A stretch of DNA of 64,000 nucleotides from Bacteroidaceae bacterium. GTDB lineage: Bacteria > Bacteroidota > Bacteroidia > Bacteroidales > Bacteroidaceae. The position numbers and the translations under genes are program-made. Below are positions 1 to 9,174 of the stretch, in pieces. Within the stretch, counting starts at the first letter, position 1. Every line of letters begins with the position of its first letter. Location: NCBI GenBank assembly GCA_024682395.1, contig JAIKZH010000083.1, positions 62,001-126,000 of the forward strand, read 5' to 3'. Below the pieces are notes generated by a model. It had not been told where the DNA came from, ran no database searches, and saw nothing but the letters and a program-made list of their open reading frames with translations.

Positions 1-1089
1 ATTTTCCTTACAACCGAGGAAACAAAGTGTCAAGAGGATGAAACCTGCAAGTGCAAACACGCTGATAACGATGAACCATGCATTTGCATCTCCAGACAAA
101 GCTGAAACTTCTTCTGCTAAGTTGAAGCCTAACCATCCCATTACCAATGGTGTGATCCAACCTGCAATTGAGAAACCAGCTTTGAATGCAACACCTGCAA
201 GGGCATTTACTGTTGCTGCAGGACGGTTGCCTGTACGGTATTCAGCTTCTGTGATAACTTCAGGAACAAGGGCCCACATCAATGAACCAACGAGCAGACC
301 GATACCAGTCATGACTTTTGCAATTTGAACGATAGTTTTGCAGTCCTCAACATTAAAGAATTTACCAATTGTATATAATGCGACAAATCCAATAAATCCT
401 ATTGAGAGAAGTACATAATAAAGTCCTTTTTTACCTAATGCTTTCTTTAATGTAGGAAGCAATGGCAGAATAACAAATGCTGGGATAGTACCGATTGCCA
501 TGAATATTGCTTGGTTCCAGTCTATTTCAACACCAGCAACTATTGCGAGTCCGATAGGGAAACCTGCTTGTACAATAATCTGACCAATGTTTGCACATAC
601 CATTCGCGTTGATGTGAGAATGAGAACCTCATCATTGTCACGAGTCATACTGGCCATGATAGAACCATATGGGATGTTTACTACAGAATAAATCATACTC
701 AATAATGTATAACTAACTGTAGCATAGATGATCTTTAATGTCATTGACCATTCTGCAGCCATAGGGAGCATAAGACAGCAAGCTGCAATTGTTAAAGGAA
801 TACCGCCATAAAGAAGGTATGTGCGATACTTACCTAATTTTGGATTGTGATTGTCTATATAGCGACCTACGATAGGACTCCATATACAGTCAAAGAGTCG
901 AACTGCAAGTATAAGTCCGCTGACAAATACAGGGCTAATCTTCAATACCGTACACAGGTATATCATCAAGAATGTTGCTACTGTTTGGAAGATAAGGTTT
1001 TGAGCAAGATCGCCTGAACCGAATCCTATACGTTGAAGCCAGCTTAACTTATAGAATCCTTTGTTTTCTTTTTGAATTTGATTTTCCAT
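1..1089 (-). CDS. GPH-family (MFS) sugar:cation symporter, 3' part cut off by window edge
   Basis: The minus-strand frame is open from an ATG at 1089 to the window edge, giving 363 residues of a polytopic protein. It reads as a glycoside-pentoside-hexuronide (MelB/XynP/YicJ-like) symporter. Visible features are an N-terminal helix region with FGSGDLAQN, the cytoplasmic loop with D-x-W-S-P-I-V-G-R-Y-I-D-N, and the family signature around residues 130-150 (YSVVNIPYGSIMASMTRD). GPH proteins are usually 450-500 residues, so about 100 C-terminal residues lie outside. The substrate cannot be told: there is no sugar-degradation neighbour on this side of the gene within the window. It is transcribed away from the unknown membrane gene upstream, with a -7 element at 1228-1235 and a leader of about 130 nt. 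The family assignment is firm; sugar specificity is open. Confidence 0.85.
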   Translation of the reverse strand, partial: MENQIQKENKGFYKLSWLQRIGFGSGDLAQNLIFQTVATFLMIYLCTVLKISPVFVSGLILAVRLFDCIWSPIVGRYIDNHNPKLGKYRTYLLYGGIPLTIAACCLMLPMAAEWSMTLKIIYATVSYTLLSMIYSVVNIPYGSIMASMTRDNDEVLILTSTRMVCANIGQIIVQAGFPIGLAIVAGVEIDWNQAIFMAIGTIPAFVILPLLPTLKKALGKKGLYYVLLSIGFIGFVALYTIGKFFNVEDCKTIVQIAKVMTGIGLLVGSLMWALVPEVITEAEYRTGNRPAATVNALAGVAFKAGFSIAGWITPLVMGWLGFNLAEEVSALSGDANAWFIVISVFALAGFILLTLCFLGCKEN

Positions 1090-1227
1090 TTTTTTATTTA
1101 AAGTTTAGTTTGTTTCCTAAATAATTATAATCTTTTTAAATTAAAAGAATTTTCTTTGTTTGGTGTTGTGCTATCTTTTTAGTTAATCGGAATTTGATTA
1201 TTGTGATAATATAAGCACAAATTTCTG

Positions 1228-1235
1228 CAAAGATA
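1228..1235 (-). promoter_or_regulatory. Bacteroidetes-type -7 element for the GPH transporter
   Basis: On the minus strand this reads TATCTTTG, a match to TAnnTTTG. A weak TTG lies 17 nt further upstream (1253-1255). The expected start near 1224 leaves a leader of about 135 nt before the ATG at 1089. Confidence 0.55.
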
Positions 1236-1293
1236 GCAAAATTAATTAATAACAATGTAACATTCCATAAAAAACTTGTTTCAAAAACGTAAC

Positions 1294-1355
1294 AAATACT
1301 TGCATAGTTGTGTCATTTACTTTTTAGAGTGTGTAAATAATACATGCAAGTATTT
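1294..1355. repeat. 12-bp perfect inverted repeat with nested 6-bp repeat
   Basis: AAATACTTGCAT at 1294-1305 is the exact reverse complement of ATGCAAGTATTT at 1344-1355, with 38 nt between. Inside it ATTTAC (1315-1320) pairs with GTAAAT (1333-1338). Half-site centres are 50 bp apart, close to five helical turns. It lies 60-120 bp upstream of the transporter -7 element and just downstream of the unknown membrane gene, so it could act either as a DNA site or as an RNA structure. Confidence 0.5.
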
Positions 1356-1424
1356 AATATAGTTTATTCTTTTTCAATGTGTTTTATAATCATGATACAT
1401 GGATCTGTCGCTGAAAAGTGTTGT

Positions 1425-2168
1425 TTACTGCTGATATTCTATTGTATTAGTCTGGATATTTCCTTTCAATTGAAAATATGCATCATTATGAATGAATTGT
1501 GTTAAAGGTAATGCAAAATATAATCCTATACAACACACCATAACTCCAAGAAGTTTAATGCCGAAGTATAGAATTTTTAATCCAATTATAGTTAGTACGT
1601 TGCCATTGGTCATTTCCCAACTTCTTTTGATACATTCTGTTATGTCTGCTTCTTTATTATCGAGTTGACAAGTTTTAGCAAATATTAAACGTGCATTTAG
1701 ATATATGCCAGGTATGATGAAAAATAAATATCCGACCATGCATATAGTTCCTACGATAAAGTCTATAACAAAGCATTTTAGATATGTGGCAATCGGCATT
1801 TTGTACCCCTTGAGTGAGAATTCGTGATCAATTCCTTTATTGATATTAAGCATGCAGTTTTCTAATCCTGTAATAAAAGGGTAAATTATAATTGAGGAAA
1901 TGAAAGAAGCAACAAATTTCCCTACCCACTGCCCACTTTTAAAATAAGATTCCCAGTAAATTGGGTCATAAATAGTATGTGTTTTATTTTGAAAAAACAA
2001 ATCATTATTTAATTGTGTTAGTGAAAATGGAAGTTCAATACCTACTTTAAGAAAATAAGTGATTGTGGAGATACCAAAAAATGCTACGGCAAATAAAAGA
2101 CAATGCTTTTTCCATAAGTTCCATCCGTTGGACAATGCGTCGGAAATGTATAATTGATTGTTTGTCAT
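1425..2168 (-). CDS. Polytopic membrane protein of unknown function
   Basis: A 247-residue protein with about five hydrophobic segments, near residues 20-45, 85-115, 132-160, and 190-225. The segment FFIIPGIYLNARLIFA, followed by a charged stretch and a second helix pair, resembles the membrane domain found in the DUF975 and glycerophosphodiester-phosphodiesterase-membrane superfamily. I infer that resemblance from this motif only. There is no catalytic domain, so it is a stand-alone integral membrane protein. It is divergent from the ABC-F gene, with its own -7 element at 2206-2213 only about 38 nt upstream of the ATG. No function is proposed. Confidence 0.75.
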   Translation of the reverse strand: MTNNQLYISDALSNGWNLWKKHCLLFAVAFFGISTITYFLKVGIELPFSLTQLNNDLFFQNKTHTIYDPIYWESYFKSGQWVGKFVASFISSIIIYPFITGLENCMLNINKGIDHEFSLKGYKMPIATYLKCFVIDFIVGTICMVGYLFFIIPGIYLNARLIFAKTCQLDNKEADITECIKRSWEMTNGNVLTIIGLKILYFGIKLLGVMVCCIGLYFALPLTQFIHNDAYFQLKGNIQTNTIEYQQ

Positions 2169-2205
2169 TGGTTGATTTTTTTGATAAGTTTAATGATAGT
2201 GAGTG

Positions 2206-2213
2206 CAAAAATA
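2206..2213 (-). promoter_or_regulatory. -7 element for the unknown membrane gene
   Basis: Reads TATTTTTG on the minus strand, matching TAnnTTTG, about 38 nt before the start codon at 2168. No clear -33 box is seen. It sits back to back with the ABC-F promoter. Confidence 0.5.
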
Positions 2214-2238
2214 ATAAATTTATTCTTAATAAAGCGCT

Positions 2239-2274
2239 TTTGAGAATAATTTTGTGAAATAATTCGTATCTTTG
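2239..2274 (+). promoter_or_regulatory. Promoter of the ABC-F gene, very close to the start codon
   Basis: TATCTTTG at 2267-2274 matches the -7 consensus. TTTG at 2239-2242 is 24 nt upstream, longer than the usual 19-20; a second TTTG (2251-2254) is too close. If the +1 lies about 4 nt after the -7 box, the transcript begins near 2278 and the ATG is at 2283, so the mRNA would be almost leaderless. Confidence 0.55.
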
Positions 2275-2282
2275 CAAATGAT

Positions 2283-4061
2283 ATGGTTTCAATAGAACAA
2301 TTATATGTAGAATTTAGTGCTAAACCTTTGTTTAGCGATGTGGGCTTTGTTATTAATCCTCGTGATAGGATTGCATTGGTTGGAAAAAATGGTGCGGGTA
2401 AATCTACTTTGCTTAAAATTATAGCAGGATTGCAAGAACCGACCTCTGGTATTGTTGCTCGCCCTAAAGATATAACAATAGGCTATCTGCCTCAAGTGAT
2501 GCTTACTACTGATGGACGCACTGTGGAAGAAGAAGCCAGTTTGGCATTCCACGGAAGTGATACTGAAGAGTGGGCTCGTAAGGCTGAACTGGATAAAACA
2601 TTAATAGGTCTAGGTTTTAAACGCGAAGATTTTTCTCGTCCTACGAGTGAATTTTCAGGTGGATGGCGTATGCGTATAGAATTGGCTAAAATTCTGTTGC
2701 AAAAGCCTGATTTATTGTTGCTTGATGAGCCTACCAACCATTTGGATATAGGTTCAATTCAATGGTTGGAAACATTTATTCAAAATTCTGCAAAAGCTGT
2801 GGTTTTAGTGAGCCACGATCGTGCTTTTATAAATAATATTACGAACAGAACTATAGAAATAACTTGTGGCCATATAAATGATTATAAAGTGAAATATGAC
2901 CAATATGTAAATCTAAGAGATGAACGTCGTGAGCAGCAATTGCGTGCATATGAGAATCAGCAAAAAGAGATTGCAGAGATAAAAGATTTCATAGAGAAAT
3001 TTAGATATAAACCAACAAAATCTAATCAGGTTCAAAGCCGTATAAAACAATTGGAGAAGATCATACCAATTGAGATTGATGATGTAGATACAAGTTTGTT
3101 GAGACTGAAATTCCCTCCTTGTCAACGAAGTGGCGATTTTCCAGTAATCTGTGATGGAGTAAGTAAAAACTATGGCGATCACAATATCTTTTCAAACGTT
3201 AATTTAAGTATCCGTAGAGGTGAAAAAGTGGCTTTTATGGGTAATAATGGAGAAGGAAAGTCCACTTTGGTTAAGTGTATAATGGGTGAAATTCCGTTTG
3301 AGGGAAATCTCAAGATTGCCCAAAATGTTCAGATAGGATATTTTGCTCAGAATCAGGCCCAATTGTTGGATGGCGAACTTACAGTTTTTGATACGATAGA
3401 TCGTGTTGCAACAGGAGATATTCGTTTGAAGATTCGCGATTTGCTTGGTGCCTTTATGTTTGGAGGCGAAGCCAGCGATAAGTATGTTAAAGTACTTTCT
3501 GGTGGTGAACGTAGTAGATTGGCAATGATTCAGTTATTACTTCAGCCTGTTAATCTTTTGATTCTTGATGAGCCTACCAACCATCTTGACATGCAATCAA
3601 AAGATGTGTTGAAAAATGCTATTAAGAATTTTGACGGAACCGCAATTATCGTAAGCCACGACCGCGACTTTTTGGATGGCTTGGTTGATAAGGTATATGT
3701 CTTCAAGGATCATGGTGTGAGAGAACCGATTGAGCAGTCTGCCATGTTTAAAATCCATGTTGAAGACATTTCTAAAAATGCGCAGATAAAAGAACGTGCT
3801 GAAACCAAATCAACAGAATCAAACAATAATCAGGGCTCTCTTACTTATGCTCAGCAGAAAGAAATTGCAAGAAACAAAGCTAAGGCCGAGAAAGTTCTAA
3901 AAATGTGTGAAGATAAAATCAGTAAGTTGGAAGAGGAAATAGCTGAGGTTGAAATGAAGTTGTCTGAAAAGAACGACATGAAACTGGTTGAGCAATACAG
4001 TCAATTGCAGGCTGCTTTAGATGCTGCAATGTCGGAATGGGAAAAACTTGTAAGTGATTGA
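2283..4061 (+). CDS. ABC-F family ATPase (Uup/YdiF-like)
   Basis: A 592-residue soluble protein with two fused ABC ATPase domains and no membrane segments. Domain 1 has Walker A GKNGAGKST (34-42), signature FSGGW and Walker B LLLDEPTNHLD. A charged linker of about residues 220-270 (the tRNA-interacting linker of ABC-F proteins) joins domain 2, with Walker A GNNGEGKST (320-328), signature LSGGERS and a second DEPTNHLD. The C-terminal ~70 residues form a Lys/Glu-rich coiled coil, as in Uup-type members. ABC-F proteins act on the ribosome as translation factors or in antibiotic protection; which applies here cannot be read from sequence. The start is fixed by the first beta strand (MVSIEQLYVEF), which leaves almost no 5' leader after the -7 box at 2267-2274. 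Confidence 0.93.
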   Translation: MVSIEQLYVEFSAKPLFSDVGFVINPRDRIALVGKNGAGKSTLLKIIAGLQEPTSGIVARPKDITIGYLPQVMLTTDGRTVEEEASLAFHGSDTEEWARKAELDKTLIGLGFKREDFSRPTSEFSGGWRMRIELAKILLQKPDLLLLDEPTNHLDIGSIQWLETFIQNSAKAVVLVSHDRAFINNITNRTIEITCGHINDYKVKYDQYVNLRDERREQQLRAYENQQKEIAEIKDFIEKFRYKPTKSNQVQSRIKQLEKIIPIEIDDVDTSLLRLKFPPCQRSGDFPVICDGVSKNYGDHNIFSNVNLSIRRGEKVAFMGNNGEGKSTLVKCIMGEIPFEGNLKIAQNVQIGYFAQNQAQLLDGELTVFDTIDRVATGDIRLKIRDLLGAFMFGGEASDKYVKVLSGGERSRLAMIQLLLQPVNLLILDEPTNHLDMQSKDVLKNAIKNFDGTAIIVSHDRDFLDGLVDKVYVFKDHGVREPIEQSAMFKIHVEDISKNAQIKERAETKSTESNNNQGSLTYAQQKEIARNKAKAEKVLKMCEDKISKLEEEIAEVEMKLSEKNDMKLVEQYSQLQAALDAAMSEWEKLVSD

Positions 4062-4148
4062 TACAGCGAAAGCTAAGTGATGGCGATTCTGTAATAATAA
4101 GTTTATTATATAATAGTAGAATATAATCTTAATTATAGAACATACCAT

Positions 4149-6176
4149 ATGAAAACAAAGAATTTAATATTATCAATAACAATGGCGATGACATGTTGTG
4201 CTTGTAATAACCAATTAGGAATTGGTATTAAATTAGAAAATTTGGATAAAGAGGTAGAACCAGGAAAGGATTTCTACCAGTATGCATGTGGTGGTTGGAT
4301 GAAAAATCATCCTCTTGCTCCTGAATATGCTCGTTTTGGTAGTTTTGATGTTGTAGCGGAGAATAATCGCGAACAAATAAAGACCCTTATCGAAGAATTG
4401 GCTCATGAAAATCATTCGAAGGGCTCTGTCGCACAGAAAATAGGTGACTTATATGCTATGATGATGGATTCAACGCGTCAGAATGCAGATGGTTATACTC
4501 CTATTGTTAAAGATCTTGAAAATATTGCCAAACTGAGTGAACGTCAAGATGTTATCAGTTATTTAAATAAACAGCAGCTGTTTGGTGGCGCTCATCTTAT
4601 TTCTACTGGAATAGGTGCTGATATGATGAATAGTAAAGCAAATATCGTAGAAATTGGTCAAAGTGGTTTGACTCTTGGTATAAAAGACTATTATGTGAAG
4701 GATGATGCCGCAACAAAGAAAATCAGAGAAGCTTTCAAGGTGCATATCGTTAAGATGTTCCAATTGATAGGTGACGACGATGCTACAGCACAAAGAAAGA
4801 TGAAGTCGGTAATGACTCTTGAAACACGTATGGCACAAAATTCACGTAGCAGAGTGGAGTTGCGCGACCCTGCAGCAAACTATAATAAGATGTCATATTC
4901 ACAATTGAAATCTGATTATGAAGGATTTGTGTGGGATGAATTCTTTGAATCTCAGTTAATTACTGATTTGGATTCGCTATCTGTTGATCAGCCAGAAGCT
5001 GTTAAGGCAGCAATTGACATCTTAAATGAACTTCCTTTAGAAACTATAAAGGATTGGATGCAGTGGAGATTACTTGACGGAAATGCTTCTTATCTCGGTG
5101 ATGACATCTATGCTGAGAACTTTGAGTTTTATGGAACTGTCATGTCGGGAAAGAAAGAAAAACAACCACGATGGAAACGCTCTGTTAATACAGTCAACAA
5201 TGTTCTTGGTGAGGCTGTTGGTGAAATGTATGTAAAGAAATATTTCCCAGCAGAAAATAAGAAACGAATGCAGAAACTTGTTAGAAATCTTCAAAAAGCC
5301 CTCGCTGAACGTATCGAACTGCAAGAGTGGATGAGCGATTCAACAAAGATGTGTGCAAAAGAGAAACTAAATGCTTTTCGTGTAAAAATAGGTTATCCTG
5401 ACAAATGGAAAGATTATAGTACACTTACAATCAATCCTGAAAATTCTTTGTATGAGCAGATGAAGAATATTTCTGCTTGGGCTACAGAGGATTATATTAA
5501 ACGTAGATACAAGAAACCTGTAGATCCTGAAGAATGGTATATGACCCCTCAAACGGTAAACGCATACTATAATCCGTCAACAAATGAGATTTGTTTCCCT
5601 GCAGGAATCTTGCAGTATCCATTCTTTGATATGCAAGCCGACGATGCATTTAATTATGGTGCAATTGGTGTTGTTATAGGTCATGAGATGACTCATGGTT
5701 TTGACGATCAGGGTAGTAAGTTTGATAAAGATGGCAATTTCAGAAACTGGTGGGCTGAGGATGATAAAACAAAATTCTCTGCTCGTACAAAAGTGATTAT
5801 TGATTTCTTTAATAATATAGAGGTGTTGCCAGGCTTAAAAGCTAACGGAGAACTGACTCAAGGTGAAAATGCAGCCGATCATGGTGGATTGATGGTGGCT
5901 TATACTGCATTTAAGAATGCAACTAAAGATAAGAATCTTCAAACCATTGATGGTCTCACACCTGACCAACGATTCTTCCTCGCATATGCTGGAGTTTGGG
6001 CACAGAATATAACAGAAGAGAATATGCGACAATTGACAGCTATGGATCCACATGCACTCGGCGAATGGCGTGTCAATGGAACGTTACCACATATAGATGC
6101 ATGGTATAAAGCATTCAATATAACGGAAAAAGATGCTATGTTTGTACCAAAAGATAAACGTTTCAATCTTTGGTAA
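4149..6176 (+). CDS. M13-family zinc metallopeptidase (PepO/neprilysin-like), lipoprotein
   Basis: A 675-residue endopeptidase of the M13 family, close to the usual ~680. The N-terminus has a lipoprotein signal ending in TCCAC, so the protein is probably anchored in an envelope membrane. The family N-terminal motif GKDFYQYACGGW follows. The active site is complete: H512-E-M-T-H516 (HExxH) with the third zinc ligand E573 and D577 in GENAADHGG. The protein ends in NLW, as M13 enzymes end with a conserved Trp. It should cleave short peptides outside the cytoplasm. It follows the ABC-F gene after an 87-nt gap and has no recognisable TAnnTTTG box of its own. The metA promoter begins directly after its stop codon. 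Confidence 0.93.
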   Translation: MKTKNLILSITMAMTCCACNNQLGIGIKLENLDKEVEPGKDFYQYACGGWMKNHPLAPEYARFGSFDVVAENNREQIKTLIEELAHENHSKGSVAQKIGDLYAMMMDSTRQNADGYTPIVKDLENIAKLSERQDVISYLNKQQLFGGAHLISTGIGADMMNSKANIVEIGQSGLTLGIKDYYVKDDAATKKIREAFKVHIVKMFQLIGDDDATAQRKMKSVMTLETRMAQNSRSRVELRDPAANYNKMSYSQLKSDYEGFVWDEFFESQLITDLDSLSVDQPEAVKAAIDILNELPLETIKDWMQWRLLDGNASYLGDDIYAENFEFYGTVMSGKKEKQPRWKRSVNTVNNVLGEAVGEMYVKKYFPAENKKRMQKLVRNLQKALAERIELQEWMSDSTKMCAKEKLNAFRVKIGYPDKWKDYSTLTINPENSLYEQMKNISAWATEDYIKRRYKKPVDPEEWYMTPQTVNAYYNPSTNEICFPAGILQYPFFDMQADDAFNYGAIGVVIGHEMTHGFDDQGSKFDKDGNFRNWWAEDDKTKFSARTKVIIDFFNNIEVLPGLKANGELTQGENAADHGGLMVAYTAFKNATKDKNLQTIDGLTPDQRFFLAYAGVWAQNITEENMRQLTAMDPHALGEWRVNGTLPHIDAWYKAFNITEKDAMFVPKDKRFNLW

Positions 6177-6180
6177 TATA

Positions 6181-6210
6181 TTGCCATTTCATAGTTTTTT
6201 CGTAACTTTG
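6181..6210 (+). promoter_or_regulatory. metA promoter
   Basis: TTG at 6181-6183, a 19-nt spacer and TAACTTTG at 6203-6210. The predicted transcript starts near 6214 and has a leader of about 84 nt before metA. I looked for a SAM riboswitch in that leader and did not recognise one. Confidence 0.65.
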
Positions 6211-6297
6211 CAACGGATAAATAATAGAGAAGGCAAGTTTGAGTTATCAAATATGCCCCTTTTGTGTATATAACTAAGTTTAATATAGATATAGAAG

Positions 6298-7218
6298 ATG
6301 CCATTAAATTTACCAGATAAATTACCGGCAATAGAGTTGCTTAAGGAAGAGAATATATTTGTGATGGATACTACTCGTGCTCATGGGCAGGATATCCGTC
6401 CTTTGCGTATTGCTATTCTGAATCTGATGCCGATAAAAATCACAACAGAAACGGATTTTGTGCGTATTCTGTCTAATACACCATTACAGATCGAGATAGA
6501 ATTCATGAAAATAAAGTCGCATACTTCTAAAAATGCTCCAATTGAGCATATGCGCGCTTTTTATCGTGATTTCGAAGATATGCGTAATAATAAATATGAT
6601 GGTTTTATTATAACGGGAGCCCCTTTGGAACAATATAATTATGAGGAGGTGTCTTATTGGGATGAATTACAGATGGTTATGGATTGGGCACATTCAAATG
6701 TTACATCCACTCTCTATATCTGTTGGGCTGCATTTGCAGGCTTATATCATTTCTACGGAATAGACAAACAACCTACACCTGAGAAAATCTTTGGTGTGTT
6801 CCGCCATCATGCTTTGATGCCACAATTGCCTATCTTCCGTGGATTCGATGACGAATATTTTGTTCCGCATTCACGCCATATAACTCTTCCTAAGGATGAA
6901 ATACTTAAACATCCAGAACTTAATATCATATCGGAAAGTGATGAGGCGGGAGTGCATATTGTTATGGCGCGTAATGGACGTGATTTCTTTATAACCGGAC
7001 ATTCAGAATATTCTCCATGTACCTTAGATGCAGAGTATAAACGTGATTTGGCTAAAGGCCTACATATTAACAAACCTAAATATTATTATAAGGACGATAA
7101 TCCTGATATGCCTCCAATGGTAAGATGGAGAGGTACTGCTAATCTCTTGTTTACTAATTGGTTGAATTACTATGTATATCAGGAAACTCCATTTAACATA
7201 AATGAAATTCATGATTAA
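6298..7218 (+). CDS. metA: Homoserine O-acyltransferase, predicted acetyl-CoA-specific
   Basis: A 306-residue MetA-family enzyme, acylating homoserine for methionine synthesis. The catalytic Cys142 (in YICWAAFAG), His235 and Glu237 (in GHSEY) fall at the same numbers as in E. coli MetA, showing a collinear, intact protein. Residue 111, which sets acyl-donor choice in this family, is Glu (GAPLEQ) rather than the Gly of succinyl-CoA-specific enzymes. By the known Gly/Glu rule this predicts homoserine O-acetyltransferase activity, although the family name is usually succinyltransferase. It has its own promoter and is followed after 38 nt by the U32 gene, probably co-transcribed. Confidence 0.95.
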   Translation: MPLNLPDKLPAIELLKEENIFVMDTTRAHGQDIRPLRIAILNLMPIKITTETDFVRILSNTPLQIEIEFMKIKSHTSKNAPIEHMRAFYRDFEDMRNNKYDGFIITGAPLEQYNYEEVSYWDELQMVMDWAHSNVTSTLYICWAAFAGLYHFYGIDKQPTPEKIFGVFRHHALMPQLPIFRGFDDEYFVPHSRHITLPKDEILKHPELNIISESDEAGVHIVMARNGRDFFITGHSEYSPCTLDAEYKRDLAKGLHINKPKYYYKDDNPDMPPMVRWRGTANLLFTNWLNYYVYQETPFNINEIHD

Positions 7219-7256
7219 TTCATGAGGTCATTAGTTATCATTATTTATTGTAGATT

Positions 7257-9152
7257 ATGACAAAGTTAGAACTGCTGGCTCCTGCACGTACTGCGGAAAT
7301 CGGTATTGAGGCAATTAAGCATGGTGCTGATGCTGTTTATATCGGTGCACCTCGCTTCGGCGCACGTGTGGCAGCGGGAAATAGTGTTGATGATATTAGC
7401 CGATTGGTTGATTATGCCCATAGGTTTAATGCAAAAGTCTATGTGACAATAAATACGATATTTGATGACAAAGAATTAGATGATGTAAGGAAACTGATAA
7501 ATGAGTTGTATGAAATTCATGTTGATGCTCTGATTGTTCAGGATATGGGGCTACTTAAATTGGATTTGCCTCCAATTCCTTTGCATGCAAGTACTCAAAT
7601 GGATAATCGCACACCTGAAAAAGTACGTTTTCTCAAAGAGAAAGGATTTCATCAGGTTGTGCTCGCTCGTGAACTATCTTTGGACGAAATACGTAAGATT
7701 CATGAAAAATGCCCCGAAGTATCATTGGAGGTGTTTGTTCATGGTGCTCTTTGTGTAAGTCTTAGCGGACAATGTTATGCAAGTGAATGTCTGTTTGGCA
7801 GAAGTGCGAACCGTGGTGAATGTGCTCAGGTCTGTCGTATGGAGTATGATTTGATTCAACAGACAAAATCAAAAGGTGAAGTTCGTATTCTGTCTAAAAA
7901 ACATTTGTTGTCTTTAAAAGACTTGTGTCTGCTTGATTCATTGAAGGAACTGATAGAGGCGGGCGCAGTTTCGTTTAAAATAGAAGGCCGTCTAAAAGAT
8001 GCTTCGTATGTGAAAAATGTTACTGCTGCATATAGTCAGGCTCTTAACAAGATAATAAAAGAAAATCCTGATAAATACGAACGTGCGTCGATAGGAAATG
8101 TAGATTATAAATTTATGCCCGATGTAAACAAGAGTTTTAACCGAGGTTTTACTTCTTATTTCCTTCATGGACGCAATAACACGATATTTTCATTTGATAC
8201 ACCAAAATCACTTGGGCAGGAAGTAGGGACAGTAAAGGATATAGGACGAGGCTGGTTCACAGTGGCAGGTATATCTAAATTTGCAAATGGTGACGGATTG
8301 TGTTTCGTTGATCATACTGGGAAATTATTTGGTATGAGGATAAACAAGGTTGAAAATGGCAGACTTTATCCGTTGAACATGCCACGTAATCTGCAAGTTA
8401 AAACCCGATTATATCGTAATCTGGATAAGCATTTTGAAGATGTATTACAACATGATAGCGCAGAACGATATATCCCAGTGGATATCTTAATGGATGAAAC
8501 TTCTGTTGGCTTTAAATTGACATTGAATGATGATTATGGAACATTTAAATCCATTGAAGTTGAATGCCTGAAAGAATTGGCACGCACTCATCAAAGCGAA
8601 AATATCAAACGACAACTATCAAAATTGGGTGATACCAAATTTAGGTTGCGCAATCTTAATATCGCATATAAGAAGAATTGGTTCATTCCATCATCGTTAT
8701 TAAGTGAATGGCGTCGTATGTTGGTCAAAGACACCGAGTTGTATGTAGTAAAAGATTCTTTGAAAAAGGAAGAGTCAAAACAAAACAATAATATACATCA
8801 ATTTACGTTAGAGGAGTTAGATGTGTTGAATCCTGTAGGACTGAATATCTACAATAATCAGTCATGGGATTTCTATGAAAATGAAGGATTTAAACCGTCG
8901 GAATGGGCATACGAACGCAACCATCAGGGAGATATACCTATTATGTATTGTAAACATTGTATTATATATGCAATGGGATGGTGCTTAAAACACAGATATT
9001 CGGGTAGAAATGCTAATGACGGAAATGTTAGACTCATCAATAAGTCTATTGAGGATAAAGACTCATCTTTATATTTGGCATTAGCGAACGGACAGAGATT
9101 CAGACTGGAGTTTGATTGCAAAAGGTGTATGATGAAAGTTTATCACAGTTAA
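7257..9152 (+). CDS. Peptidase U32-family protein (RlhA/TrhP-like RNA hydroxylation factor)
   Basis: A 631-residue protein of the U32 family. The family signature is present as EVFVHGALCVSLSGQC, followed by the cysteine-rich stretch CLFGRSANRGECAQVC, which carries the putative Fe-S ligands. The N-terminal TIM-barrel-like part (LELLAPA..., HGADAVYIGAPRFGAR) is typical. The C-terminal third has two further Cys pairs (CKHC near residue 565 and CKRC at the C-terminus). In E. coli, U32 proteins RlhA (653 residues) and TrhP hydroxylate 23S rRNA C2501 and tRNA U34. The length is closest to RlhA, but the exact RNA target is inference. It sits between metA (38 nt upstream) and the zinc-ribbon gene (22 nt downstream), in one likely transcript. 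Confidence 0.85.
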   Translation: MTKLELLAPARTAEIGIEAIKHGADAVYIGAPRFGARVAAGNSVDDISRLVDYAHRFNAKVYVTINTIFDDKELDDVRKLINELYEIHVDALIVQDMGLLKLDLPPIPLHASTQMDNRTPEKVRFLKEKGFHQVVLARELSLDEIRKIHEKCPEVSLEVFVHGALCVSLSGQCYASECLFGRSANRGECAQVCRMEYDLIQQTKSKGEVRILSKKHLLSLKDLCLLDSLKELIEAGAVSFKIEGRLKDASYVKNVTAAYSQALNKIIKENPDKYERASIGNVDYKFMPDVNKSFNRGFTSYFLHGRNNTIFSFDTPKSLGQEVGTVKDIGRGWFTVAGISKFANGDGLCFVDHTGKLFGMRINKVENGRLYPLNMPRNLQVKTRLYRNLDKHFEDVLQHDSAERYIPVDILMDETSVGFKLTLNDDYGTFKSIEVECLKELARTHQSENIKRQLSKLGDTKFRLRNLNIAYKKNWFIPSSLLSEWRRMLVKDTELYVVKDSLKKEESKQNNNIHQFTLEELDVLNPVGLNIYNNQSWDFYENEGFKPSEWAYERNHQGDIPIMYCKHCIIYAMGWCLKHRYSGRNANDGNVRLINKSIEDKDSSLYLALANGQRFRLEFDCKRCMMKVYHS

Positions 9153-9174
9153 TTAATCATTAATAGAATAACAT

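Larger units (their letters stand above)
1090..1424. other. Intergenic region between GPH transporter and unknown membrane gene
   Basis: No coding frame is convincing here. The stretch holds the transporter promoter (1228-1235), its AT-rich leader, and a 12-bp perfect inverted repeat (1294-1305 and 1344-1355) with a nested 6-bp repeat, which may be an operator or the terminator of the gene ending at 1425. Confidence 0.6.

Noticed and set aside
6211..6297. SAM riboswitch in the metA leader
   Set aside because: The leader of about 84 nt has no recognisable SAM-I, SAM-II or similar conserved core; it is AT-rich and poorly paired.
5939..6331. 130-codon minus-strand frame over the end of the M13 peptidase and the metA promoter
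   Set aside because: It overlaps two real genes and a promoter on the other strand, and it encodes no recognisable fold.
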